64,000 bases of DNA from SZUA-365 sp034002405. Its GTDB lineage: Bacteria; Bacteroidota; Ignavibacteria; SZUA-365. Positions within the stretch are counted from its first letter, which is position 1; the number at the start of each line of letters is the position of its first letter. The DNA lies in assembly GCA_034002405.1 (NCBI GenBank), contig JAVFAS010000002.1, positions 73,449 through 137,448 of the forward strand. Direction: 5' to 3'. Position numbers and translations under genes: made by a program. The notes under the pieces are model-generated. The model made no database searches and was not told the DNA's origin. It saw only the letters and a list, made by a program, of their open reading frames with translations. This document shows positions 27,333 through 35,707 of the stretch, in pieces.

Positions 27333-29486
27333 ATGCTCCGCATCCCGACCATAATCATCCTCCTCATTCTGATCGCCTCGCCCGCGCACACACAATGGGC
27401 GGACTGGGAGCGCCTGCCGGGACCGACCGGCGGCATGATCAATTCCGTGGCCTGGGTCGCGGGGAACATCATCGCGGCGCCGAATGGCGGTGCATTCTAC
27501 CATTCGACCGACAACGGCGCGAATTGGGAATTCCTCTTCGATGCGGCATGGACGGGATCGACGCAGCGGCTGCATGGCAGCGTCGACAGCATGCTGTACG
27601 CGCTTGGCTACAGCGGGTCGTACCGGAGTTCCGATCGCGGCCGGAGCTGGGAGAAATGCACGCCCGGCGGCATGGCGCTGTATGCGTGCAGCGATGACGA
27701 GGGGACGGTGCTCTTCGGCATGCGGGGCGAGATTGCCTGGTCCTCTGACCGGGGCACGACATGGACGCGGAGCACTCCGCTTCCCGGCGGCACGCGCGAC
27801 TACAAAGTCGCGATGGACAGTTATAACGGGTGGTATGCCGGCGCCTATCAAACCGGTCTGTTCCGCTCCACCGACCGTGGCCAGTCGTGGGAATCGATCG
27901 AGACGGGCCTGCCGAGCAACACGGTGTATTCGCTGAGTACGACAACGGTGGGCGGACTGTTTGTCGGCCTCAATAACGCCACCTTCCTCTCGACGGATTT
28001 CGGATCGACCTGGGTGGAAATCGCGGAATTACGTGGCGGCAACACCTTTGACGTCGTGGAGGCCGGGAACGGCGTCCTGATCGCGACGTCCAGCAAGGGA
28101 AATTTCCGCTCCACGGATTGGGGTGCGCGTTGGTCGCCTGACACAACGTCGCGGACGACCTTGCTGTTCGCCCGGGACAACGGCACCGTGCTGCTGTCCT
28201 CCGATGGCCGGTTGCATCGCAGCACCGATCGCGGCATGACCTTCGCCGTGAGCGATGCGGGGTTGTTCGTACAGAATATCTCCGCGATCGCCTCGATGGA
28301 ATCGGGATCCATGCTCGTCGGCTGCGAAAGCGGCGGACTGTATTTCAGTCCTGACGCGGGAAACACATGGGAGTTCGTCGACACGCCGGCGGGCTGGGGT
28401 TATGACGTACGCGCGATCGAGGCCCTTCATGCCGAGAATGACGACCTGTTTGCCAACGTCCTCGCCGATGGCGCGATCCTTCAGCATCACCGCGGCGCCG
28501 CGGAGTGGACGGTGCTGGTGGATTCCACGGGCGGGCAGCCGTTTCTCGATTTCTGGGGAACGCGGATCATGCGAACCGTCACGACGGATGGACGCGTCCT
28601 CGGGAATACGAACTTCGGGATCGGTCCATGGGAGGCGCATGGTCGTATCCAGCCACCCTCCGGGAATATCAATACCGCACACATGATTCTGGCCGCGCGC
28701 AACGATTGGCAGGAGGACTTCTGGTTCTGCGCCACCGATCGCGGTCTGTACCATACCACCTATGACGGGTCGATCTGGGATCTCGCCCTCGTCGACGGAT
28801 TGCCGATGTGGCTGACCGATATCGCGTTTCACGTCACGATGACCCCGCATTCCCAGCTCCGGCACGATCTGTACGCCTGCAGCGCGGATCGATTGTATTC
28901 CAGCAGTGACGGCGGACGGAACTGGGTGCGGGAAGCGCTCACGCTGACGGAGCCCCATGAACTCGAATTCAATACCCTCGGCGATTTTTATTTTCTCGAC
29001 GGTGATGTCATCCGCTTCCGTCCGCGCTCCGACGGACCGACGGCATGGATGGAATTCCCGGCGTTGCCGTTTGACGGCGCCTCGACACTCGCGTTTGCCC
29101 ATCGCGCCACGCCGCACTGGGAGCGGTTGCTGATCGGCACGCGCGCGCATGGCATCATGCGCAGCCTGCGGTCGACATTGGAGACCACCCCGCCGCCAGC
29201 CGCACCGGTGAACCTGTCCATCACCGGCATGTACCCACTTCCGCTCGATCCCGGTGCGCGGCTGCATCTGCGCATCGACCTCCCGCGTGCGGGTGCGCTC
29301 ACCGTGGAGATCCGTGATCTCCTCGGGCGCGTGCTGCAACGGCATCCCCAGGGAACACTGCCCGCGGGACCCAGCGAGATCGTGATCGACATCGACGGCG
29401 GTGCCGGCACCATGCTACTACTCCGCGTCCATGGTGACGGAGGAAGCGTGCAGCGCATGCTGCCGCGCCGCGCATCCGCACGATGA
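27333..29486 (+). CDS. Secreted Asp-box (YCF48-like) beta-propeller protein with T9SS-type tail
   Basis: A secreted protein of 717 residues. The signal peptide is LRIPTIIILLILIASPAHTQ. At least nine Asp-box repeats (S-[ST]-D-x-G-x-x-[WF]) occur, such as STDNGANW, SSDRGRSW, STDRGQSW, STDFGSTW and SSDGGRNW, consistent with one or two large beta-propellers of the YCF48/sortilin type. The final 80 residues (ITGMYPLPLDPG, VEIRDLLGRVLQ) form a T9SS C-terminal domain of slightly atypical sequence. ATG 27333 is preceded by a GGAGGA Shine-Dalgarno. No catalytic function is apparent; adhesion or carbohydrate contact is possible. Confidence 0.88.
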   Translation: MLRIPTIIILLILIASPAHTQWADWERLPGPTGGMINSVAWVAGNIIAAPNGGAFYHSTDNGANWEFLFDAAWTGSTQRLHGSVDSMLYALGYSGSYRSSDRGRSWEKCTPGGMALYACSDDEGTVLFGMRGEIAWSSDRGTTWTRSTPLPGGTRDYKVAMDSYNGWYAGAYQTGLFRSTDRGQSWESIETGLPSNTVYSLSTTTVGGLFVGLNNATFLSTDFGSTWVEIAELRGGNTFDVVEAGNGVLIATSSKGNFRSTDWGARWSPDTTSRTTLLFARDNGTVLLSSDGRLHRSTDRGMTFAVSDAGLFVQNISAIASMESGSMLVGCESGGLYFSPDAGNTWEFVDTPAGWGYDVRAIEALHAENDDLFANVLADGAILQHHRGAAEWTVLVDSTGGQPFLDFWGTRIMRTVTTDGRVLGNTNFGIGPWEAHGRIQPPSGNINTAHMILAARNDWQEDFWFCATDRGLYHTTYDGSIWDLALVDGLPMWLTDIAFHVTMTPHSQLRHDLYACSADRLYSSSDGGRNWVREALTLTEPHELEFNTLGDFYFLDGDVIRFRPRSDGPTAWMEFPALPFDGASTLAFAHRATPHWERLLIGTRAHGIMRSLRSTLETTPPPAAPVNLSITGMYPLPLDPGARLHLRIDLPRAGALTVEIRDLLGRVLQRHPQGTLPAGPSEIVIDIDGGAGTMLLLRVHGDGGSVQRMLPRRASAR

Positions 29487-29636
29487 CGGTGCGCGCCACG
29501 AAGTGCATTTCTTCGGGCGGAATCAGAGTTTTGGAAAAGAATTGCTTTTTTTCTATCATTCCGGGACGCATGAAATGATGGTGCCATCGGACACTCGCCT
29601 GATACGCACGTCGCAACTCCCCGCCTGGACTGGCGG

Positions 29637-31184
29637 GTGCACCGAGAACATACCGCAACCCGGATGGAGTATTCCGCAGACGCAACCGGCATCGCCGCGA
29701 TTCGTTCCCGCGGGGATTGTTACTCGTTTCACAGTCCCTTCCCCGTACTATGCACCCACCGCGACGGACTGCTTGTCTACGCGAATCCCGCAAGCAGCGC
29801 GATGCTCACGCACTGGGGGTGCGCCGTTGGCGACTGTCTCCCGTCGGAGTGGTGTGCGATTGTCCGCACGGTGATCGACGAGGGTGTGCGATACGATACA
29901 ACGCTCGAGGTGGGACCATCCCTGTACCACCTGTCGTTGATCCCGGTCCCCGTGCACGACTGCGTCCAGATCTACGGGTATGACGCCGGCGAGCACACGC
30001 AGGACATGCATCAGCTTCACGAGCGCGAGCGTGAATTCCACTCCACGCGGGAAGCGCTGCGCGCAAGCGAGGAGCGGATGCGCGTGCTGCAGGACAATCT
30101 CCCACTCGGCGTGTATCGAAGCACGCCGGAAGGCCGCATTCTCCACGCCAACGAAATGCTGGCCCGCATGCTCGGCTGCACGGGCGCCGTCGAGCTCTGC
30201 ACAATGCACACCATTGATTTTTACGATGAGCCGGCGCAACGCGAACAGATCGTTCGCGTTCTGCGCGAACATGGCATGATCAAGGATTGGGAGCTGCGGA
30301 TGCGGCGCGCCGACGGAACGGTTATTGATTGCGCGCTCAATGTCCGCGCGGTCTTCGATTCCGTAGGACACGTTCTTTTTCACGATGGCATCATCGCTGA
30401 TATCTCCGAAAGAAAAAGAATCCAGGAGGCGACGCAGCGTGCGAAGCAGCAGGCCGAGGAAGCCAGCCGTATCAAATCGAATTTCATCGCCACGATGAGT
30501 CATGAGCTGCGCACGCCGCTCAACGGCATTCTCGGTTTCGCGAGCCTGCTCGAGGAAGATCTGGCATCGCAACCCGAACTGGCCGAGATGGCCGGGATCA
30601 TTCACAGCAGCGGCCGACGTCTGCTCGACACGCTCAACAGTATTCTCGATCTGTCGATTGTCGAGTCGGGCAAACTCGCCGTGCAGCCCTCGCCGGTCAA
30701 CGTGACCGATCTCCTCGAGGAGGTTGCGCTGCTGTACCGCGCCAGCGCACAGAAAAAAGGTCTGCACCTTCGACTCCAGTCTCCCGGCGACCCGATGCGG
30801 ACGCAGACCGACGAGCGACTGCTGCGGCAGATTCTCAACAACCTGCTCAACAACGCCGTCAAGTACACACGGGAGGGCGGCATTACCCTCGCGGCCGAAC
30901 GCATGACCTCCAGCGGCGACGAAGGTCTGCGCATCGATGTCGAGGATACGGGGATCGGGATCTCCGCATCCGATCGCGACCTGATCTTCCTTGAATTCCG
31001 ACAGGCAAGCGAGGGCTACAGTCGCGCCTATGACGGTACGGGACTCGGATTGAGCGTGAGCCAGAAGTTCGCGCACGCCCTTGGAGGGCGGATTACCGTT
31101 GTCAGCGAACCCGGGAAGGGGTCGCGATTCTCCCTGTATCTGCCCTCCGCCACGTCATCCCCGGGGGAGTCGGCGGGCCCGTAA
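29637..31184 (+). CDS. PAS-domain sensor histidine kinase
   Basis: A soluble kinase of 515 residues. A PAS-like region near residues 30-120 is followed by a short coiled linker and a clear PAS/PAC unit (about 150-265, ending DGIIADISERKR). Then come HisKA with H289 in ATMSHELRTPLNG and a HATPase with NNLLNNAVKYT, DTGIGIS and GTGLGLSV boxes. There is no receiver, so it is a conventional kinase whose partner is not adjacent. The frame opens with GTG at 29637; an ATG at 29664 is the alternative, and neither has a good Shine-Dalgarno. A 21-bp minisatellite follows the stop. Confidence 0.9.
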   Translation: MHREHTATRMEYSADATGIAAIRSRGDCYSFHSPFPVLCTHRDGLLVYANPASSAMLTHWGCAVGDCLPSEWCAIVRTVIDEGVRYDTTLEVGPSLYHLSLIPVPVHDCVQIYGYDAGEHTQDMHQLHEREREFHSTREALRASEERMRVLQDNLPLGVYRSTPEGRILHANEMLARMLGCTGAVELCTMHTIDFYDEPAQREQIVRVLREHGMIKDWELRMRRADGTVIDCALNVRAVFDSVGHVLFHDGIIADISERKRIQEATQRAKQQAEEASRIKSNFIATMSHELRTPLNGILGFASLLEEDLASQPELAEMAGIIHSSGRRLLDTLNSILDLSIVESGKLAVQPSPVNVTDLLEEVALLYRASAQKKGLHLRLQSPGDPMRTQTDERLLRQILNNLLNNAVKYTREGGITLAAERMTSSGDEGLRIDVEDTGIGISASDRDLIFLEFRQASEGYSRAYDGTGLGLSVSQKFAHALGGRITVVSEPGKGSRFSLYLPSATSSPGESAGP

Positions 31185-31217
31185 TCCTCCGCATCGCGCC
31201 GTCCTCCCTGCCATCAC

Positions 31218-31301
31218 TTTGGCCCGCCATCCTCCAGGTTTGGCCCGCCATCCTCCAGGTTTGGCCCGCCATCCTCCAGGTTTGGCCCGCCATCCTCCAG
31301 G
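31218..31301. repeat. 21-bp minisatellite, 4 perfect copies
   Basis: Four identical adjacent copies of TTTGGCCCGCCATCCTCCAGG plus a short partial fifth. The tract is intergenic, 33 bases after the kinase stop and 76 bases before the next promoter-like element. Confidence 0.95.
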
Positions 31302-31376
31302 TTTGGTCCGGCCGGGAGCAGCGTGCGTCGTCGTCATCAGGTTTCCGATATTCCGTGGCACAAATCCGAATTTTTC

Positions 31377-31384
31377 TATATTCC
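31377..31384 (+). promoter_or_regulatory. -7-like element for the FG-GAP/ASPIC gene
   Basis: TATATTCC, 42 bases before the ATG at 31427. It matches the recurrent TAnnTT motif. Confidence 0.4.
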
Positions 31385-31426
31385 ATGTGACCTCGTATTC
31401 TGTTTCATCTCCCGCTGGAGCTTGCC

Positions 31427-33361
31427 ATGCGTCTTGCGTCCATTTCCCTGCTCATCATACTGTTCGCCACCACTCTCGCCGGTCATGCACAGGACAGCAC
31501 CTGGCTGCGCATCGTCACGCAGGAGGTCGGCTTCGGCACCGACACCAAGGCGCTGCGTTTCAACGCGATCGACCTCGACGGCGACCGTTATCCCGATCTC
31601 GCCGTCGTGCGCGGCACGTATCGTCGCGGTGACATGCGCGTGTATCTGAATCGGGAAAACACCACCGTGCCTCCGGCGCCCACGGCACCCCGCCGTTTCG
31701 AGGATGTCACCGATGCCAGCGGCGTCAACCGGCACCCCTGGCTCGACACGACGAAGAAAGTCGAGTGCATCAGTTTCGGAGATGTGGACAATGACGGCGA
31801 TCCCGACCTGATCAACGCCGTCTGGATGTACAACACGAACATTCCTTTTCCCGAGGATCAAAGTGAAGTTCTCCTCAATGACGGCAATGCCGTGTTCGCG
31901 CATGTCGCCGACGACGGCTTCGAGACGCTCGCCGACCCCTCCGCCTCCTCCTGGGCATTAAGCATATCCGGATCTTCTTTTCTTGATTATGATCTCGACG
32001 GCATCCTCGATGTGTATGTCGCGGCATATTGGCGGACCCCGAACGGCCCGTATCATCCCGACCGCTTGATGAAAGGCAACGGCGACGGCACCTTCGTGAA
32101 TGTATCGAGCCAGGCACGCGTCACCGCCGCATATCCGATGCAGGGTGCGTCGGTGATCGATTGGAACAACGACGGCTGGCCCGATGTGCTGACCTCGCCC
32201 TACTGCCGCAGCAACGGCAGCCTCCTGCGCAACGAGGGCGACGGGAGTTTCCGGGACATCGGTCCGATGGCGGGATACAACGCGCGCCTACTGCAGGGGG
32301 ATAACGGCCAGAATCTTTGCCAGTGGGGAGCATATCCGTACGACTTCGACAACGACGGCGACATGGACGTCCTGCAGGTGCTCGTCCACGGCGGACTCGA
32401 CGCGAACGAGGGACGCACGGTGCTGGCGGTCAATCAGGGTCCCGCACATGAGTACAAACTCGTCCAGGAAATGACGCGGCTGCATCGCGCCAATCCGCAG
32501 TCCTATCACCTCGGGAACATGGACGCGCAGTGGCTTGATCTGAACAACGACATGCTCGTCGATCTGATCGTGACCGAATGCGAGTATCTCGACGCCACCG
32601 ACCGGCCGTTTTTCTATCTGCAGGGACAGGACAACCACTTCTACGATATCACCCCGCAGCTCGGGCTGGTGGGAACACTCCGCAGCGCGCATTCACTCGA
32701 AGCGCTCGATTACGACCGCGACGGTGACTACGACATCGTGATGAATTCGAATCACTTTTCCGCGCAGGGCAACACCGACCGCGGGGATATCGTATTTCTG
32801 GAAAACCGGATCGGAAACTCCAATAACTGGATCGGCATCCAGCTCCAGCCCCCGGCGGGTGTCAATCGCGCGGCCATTGGTGCCCGCGTGGTTGTGTTCG
32901 CCGGCGGCGTACGGCAGATGCGCGAGGTGCAGGCAGGACGGGGTCATTTTTCCGGCCAGGAGCCGCTCGAACAGCTGTTTGGCCTGGGACAGAACCAGAC
33001 CGTGGACAGCATCATCGTGTTCTGGCCGCGGCAGCCCTTCGCGCACACGGTGGTGACAGACATTCCCGCGAATCAGTACATCGATATCGACGGCAGCGTG
33101 CTCGATGGCGACGATATCCCGACGGCGGCATCCCTTGCCCTTGATTTCTCCCCGAATCCCGTGCGCGGCATGCTTCATCTGCGTGGAGTGATGCCCCCGG
33201 ACGCAACCGTCTCGCTCTGGAATCCGCTCGGCCAGCGGGTCTACGACGGTCCGGCCTCCTCGCAGTGGATCGACGTCTCTTCCCTGCAGCCGGGCATGTA
33301 CCTCCTGCGTCTGCATGCGGCCGACCGCGTCGCTGTGCGCAAGGTCTGCGTCGTCCGATAG
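31427..33361 (+). CDS. Secreted FG-GAP/ASPIC-UnbV repeat protein with T9SS tail
   Basis: A secreted protein of 644 residues. The signal peptide is LASISLLIILFATTLAGHAQ. Seven FG-GAP/VCBS-type calcium loops are visible: DLDGDRYPDL, DVDNDGDPDL, DYDLDGILDV, DWNNDGWPDV, DFDNDGDMDV, DLNNDMLVDL and DYDRDGDYDI, consistent with an integrin-alpha-like beta-propeller. An ASPIC/UnbV domain follows (AAIGARVVVFAGG, VQAGRGHFSGQEPLEQLFGLG). The last 75 residues (DFSPNPVRGMLHLRG to LQPGMYLLRL) form a T9SS sorting domain. It is predicted to be surface-exposed and calcium-stabilised; the ligand is unknown. Confidence 0.93.
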   Translation: MRLASISLLIILFATTLAGHAQDSTWLRIVTQEVGFGTDTKALRFNAIDLDGDRYPDLAVVRGTYRRGDMRVYLNRENTTVPPAPTAPRRFEDVTDASGVNRHPWLDTTKKVECISFGDVDNDGDPDLINAVWMYNTNIPFPEDQSEVLLNDGNAVFAHVADDGFETLADPSASSWALSISGSSFLDYDLDGILDVYVAAYWRTPNGPYHPDRLMKGNGDGTFVNVSSQARVTAAYPMQGASVIDWNNDGWPDVLTSPYCRSNGSLLRNEGDGSFRDIGPMAGYNARLLQGDNGQNLCQWGAYPYDFDNDGDMDVLQVLVHGGLDANEGRTVLAVNQGPAHEYKLVQEMTRLHRANPQSYHLGNMDAQWLDLNNDMLVDLIVTECEYLDATDRPFFYLQGQDNHFYDITPQLGLVGTLRSAHSLEALDYDRDGDYDIVMNSNHFSAQGNTDRGDIVFLENRIGNSNNWIGIQLQPPAGVNRAAIGARVVVFAGGVRQMREVQAGRGHFSGQEPLEQLFGLGQNQTVDSIIVFWPRQPFAHTVVTDIPANQYIDIDGSVLDGDDIPTAASLALDFSPNPVRGMLHLRGVMPPDATVSLWNPLGQRVYDGPASSQWIDVSSLQPGMYLLRLHAADRVAVRKVCVVR

Positions 33362-33412
33362 CAGCAGGAACGCGACGCGTTCCGTTGCCACATCATCGTT
33401 TCGTTTCTCGCC

Positions 33413-33450
33413 GAACGAAAGCGCCCCGCGGATGCGGGGCGCTTTCGTTC
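33413..33450. terminator. Bidirectional terminator between convergent genes
   Basis: A perfect 17-bp stem, GAACGAAAGCGCCCCGC with its complement, around a GGAT loop. It sits between the FG-GAP gene (plus) and ilvE (minus). The A/T-rich stem ends would supply the U-tract in either direction. Confidence 0.85.
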
Positions 33451-33514
33451 TGCACGATTGATGATCGAATGATGTCCGAGGCCAGTGCCACCCGGACCCC
33501 GTCCCGGACCGGAC

Positions 33515-34606
33515 TCAGGCGTTGGCCATGTCGGGAATCCGCAGGGTTTCGACCCATCCGAAAGGATCGTCGAGTTCACCGTACTGCATGCCGGTGATCG
33601 TGTCGTAGAATTTCTGTGCGACGGGTCCGATGTTCCGTTCGTTGATGACCAGCGATTCGCCGCGATAGACGAACTCGCCGACCGGTGAGATCACGGCCGC
33701 GGTGCCGGTGCCGAAGGCTTCCTTCAAGCGACCGTCGCGGTGGGCGTCCGCGATTTCGTCGATCCCGATGGAACGTTCCGACACCTTCATACCCCAGTGA
33801 CGGCCGAGCTGCAGTACCGAGTCACGCGTGACACCGGGGAGTATCGAGCCCTGCGTGAGCGGCGGTGTGATCAGTTCGTCATCGATGAGGAACATGATAT
33901 TCATCGCGCCGATCTCGTCGACGAAATTGCGAGAGACCGCTTCGAGGAAGAGCACCTGCGCGAATCCTTCCTTTTTCGCCTGCATGCCGGCGTAGAGGCT
34001 CGCCGCGTAGTTGGCCGCGGTTTTCGCCTGACCGAGTCCGCCGCGCACGGCGCGGATGTGTTCCTCGTCCACCTTGATGCGCACGGGATTGAGTCCCTCG
34101 GCATAGTACGACGCCACCGGCGAGGTGATCACCATGAAGCGGTACCGCGACGACGCCGTCACGCCGAGGAAATTCCCGGTGCCGAAGGCGAAGGGACGCA
34201 GATACAGCGAATGGCCGCGCTCCTTCGGAATGAATTCGTGATCGATCTTGATCAGTTCGCGGATGCCGTCGACAAACAGCTCCTCGTCGATATCCGGAAT
34301 GCACACCGCTTTCGCGGAGTTGTTCATCCGTTTTGCATTCATGTAGGGACGGAACAGATTCACCCCGCCCTTCGCCGAACGGTAGGCCTTCATCCCTTCG
34401 AAAATCGTCTGGCCGTAGTGTAGTGTACAGTTGGCCGGCTCGATGTCCATCGGACCATACGGTTCGATGCGCGGTTCGCCCCAGGCGCCGTCGGCGTAAT
34501 CCACGACGAACACATGATCGGAGAAAAAGCGACCGAAGCCGAGGTTGCCGTAATCGATTCCACTCATACGGGACTGTATCGCCCGTGTAATCCTGAGATT
34601 CTCCAT
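33515..34606 (-). CDS. ilvE: Branched-chain amino acid aminotransferase
   Basis: A class IV PLP aminotransferase of 363 residues that interconverts leucine, isoleucine and valine with their 2-oxo acids. The PLP lysine is K195 in GLGQAKTAANYA. LHYGQTIFEGMKAYR and the GTAAVISPVGE loop identify the long IlvE-II subgroup common in Bacteroidota and eukaryotes. GAGGAG precedes the ATG at good spacing, and a -7-like TATATTTC lies 50 bases upstream. It stands alone, without other ilv genes nearby. Confidence 0.96.
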   Translation of the reverse strand: MENLRITRAIQSRMSGIDYGNLGFGRFFSDHVFVVDYADGAWGEPRIEPYGPMDIEPANCTLHYGQTIFEGMKAYRSAKGGVNLFRPYMNAKRMNNSAKAVCIPDIDEELFVDGIRELIKIDHEFIPKERGHSLYLRPFAFGTGNFLGVTASSRYRFMVITSPVASYYAEGLNPVRIKVDEEHIRAVRGGLGQAKTAANYAASLYAGMQAKKEGFAQVLFLEAVSRNFVDEIGAMNIMFLIDDELITPPLTQGSILPGVTRDSVLQLGRHWGMKVSERSIGIDEIADAHRDGRLKEAFGTGTAAVISPVGEFVYRGESLVINERNIGPVAQKFYDTITGMQYGELDDPFGWVETLRIPDMANA

Positions 34607-34656
34607 AAAATACTCCTCAAATATCGCAGATCGGATACCGGGTAGCCACCGGTCCT

Positions 34657-34664
34657 GAAATATA
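34657..34664 (-). promoter_or_regulatory. -7-like element for ilvE
   Basis: TATATTTC on the minus strand, 50 bases before the ilvE ATG. No -33 match is seen. Confidence 0.4.
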
Positions 34665-34753
34665 CGGAGAAAAATATCACGAATCCTTCCTCCATCAGCC
34701 CGCGGAAAAATGCGCCGCGGGAACGGACGCGGAAGAACGCCGCGATTGAATGC

Positions 34754-35011
34754 TTACTTCTTCCCCACGCCAAGGAGGCTTGCGACCCAGAGAAAGGCGA
34801 TGGCGCCAACGGTGGCGACGAACAGGCTCCAGGGATTGAAGCCGGTGACCGATGCCTTCCCGATCCAGGAAAACAGCAGACCGCCGACGACGCTGCCGAT
34901 AACGCCGATGAGAACATTGAACAGGCAGCCTTTTTGCTTGCCGACGCCGGTCACGCTTTTCGCGATCCAGCCGGCGATTCCTCCGAGGACGATCCAGCCG
35001 ATTAGACCCAT
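34754..35011 (-). CDS. GlsB/YeaQ/YmgE-family stress membrane protein
   Basis: An 85-residue protein with three membrane segments and repeated glycines (IGWIVLGGIAGWIAK, GCLFNVLIGVIGSVVGG, SLFVATVGAIAFLWVASLLG). This is the transglycosylase-associated (GlsB/YeaQ) family, whose members are often induced by general or osmotic stress. A perfect AAGGAGG Shine-Dalgarno lies 5 bases before the ATG. A -33/-7 promoter-like pair sits just upstream, with its -33 box inside the U-tract of the osmC terminator. Confidence 0.9.
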   Translation of the reverse strand: MGLIGWIVLGGIAGWIAKSVTGVGKQKGCLFNVLIGVIGSVVGGLLFSWIGKASVTGFNPWSLFVATVGAIAFLWVASLLGVGKK

Positions 35012-35045
35012 GATACCTCCTTCGATGCAAATCGGGATTGTGAGA

Positions 35046-35076
35046 GGAATATAGCGGCCCGGGGAGGAGGAAGCAA
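35046..35076 (-). promoter_or_regulatory. Bacteroidota-type promoter for the GlsB-family gene
   Basis: On the minus strand TTGC (35076-35073), a 19-base spacer and TATATTCC (35053-35046), ending 34 bases before the ATG. Confidence 0.5.
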
Positions 35077-35106
35077 CAAAAACGGGCGCCCGTCATGGGC
35101 GCCCGT
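35077..35106 (-). terminator. Rho-independent terminator of the osmC-family gene
   Basis: On the minus strand ACGGGCGCCC and GGGCGCCCGT form a 10-bp stem with a 5-base loop, followed by TTTTTG, 33 bases after the stop. Confidence 0.88.
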
Positions 35107-35138
35107 GCTCTCTCTTCATCTGTTCCTTGATCCTGCGA

Positions 35139-35549
35139 TCACGCCACGGCGTCTTCCTTCACCGAGGTGAAAATGTTGAACGCGGGTGGCTCCTCGATGT
35201 GCTTTTTCACCGCGCAGAGCGATGCCGACTTGATCAGCGCGTCGTGGTACTTCTCCGGGAAGGTCGGGGGCACGCTGATTTCGAGATTAACCTTCGAGAT
35301 CATGCGACGCGTCGGATCGAATTCCATCCGTTGTGTCAACTCGATGCCCTCGGTTGGGAGGCCGCGCTGCTGGCAGAATCCGAGCACATAGATACCGGCA
35401 CAGGTGCCGAGCGAGGCAAGAAACAGGTCGAAGGGCGCGGGTGCGGTGCCATCGCCACCACCGAACGCGGGCTGATCGGTGCTGATACGGACTCCGTTAT
35501 AAATTGCGTCGACTTTCTTGTTTCCGGGGAAGACGATTTTCATTTCCAT
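35139..35549 (-). CDS. OsmC-family peroxiredoxin-like protein
   Basis: A 136-residue protein of the OsmC/YhfA superfamily, which reduces organic hydroperoxides through two cysteines. The first lies in SLGTCAGIYVLGFCQQRG and the second in SASLCAVKKHIEEP, at the usual family positions. It is closer to the YhfA branch than to Ohr. It lies upstream of the GlsB-family stress protein but is separated by its own terminator, so the two are separate transcription units. Confidence 0.88.
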   Translation of the reverse strand: MEMKIVFPGNKKVDAIYNGVRISTDQPAFGGGDGTAPAPFDLFLASLGTCAGIYVLGFCQQRGLPTEGIELTQRMEFDPTRRMISKVNLEISVPPTFPEKYHDALIKSASLCAVKKHIEEPPAFNIFTSVKEDAVA

Positions 35550-35630
35550 GGACGTGTATTCCTTGCGTGAATGGGAATTATTTCAATCGAACATGTGATG
35601 AATGACAGCGGAAAAGGATTCACCCCCCGC

Positions 35631-35661
35631 TTTCGCGGGCGCGGGGAGTTTCCTACATTTC
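35631..35661 (+). promoter_or_regulatory. Bacteroidota-type promoter for the AGDDxY-repeat gene
   Basis: TTTC at 35631-35634, a 19-base spacer and TACATTTC at 35654-35661, ending 46 bases before the ATG. Confidence 0.5.
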
Positions 35662-35707
35662 ACACGGCGATCCGTCGCGTTCCCTTCCCCGACATCCGAA
35701 ATCCATC

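Noticed and set aside
31218..31301. CRISPR-like regular repeats
   Set aside because: The copies are directly adjacent without spacers, and no cas gene is present. The same holds for the heptamer and 18-bp tracts.
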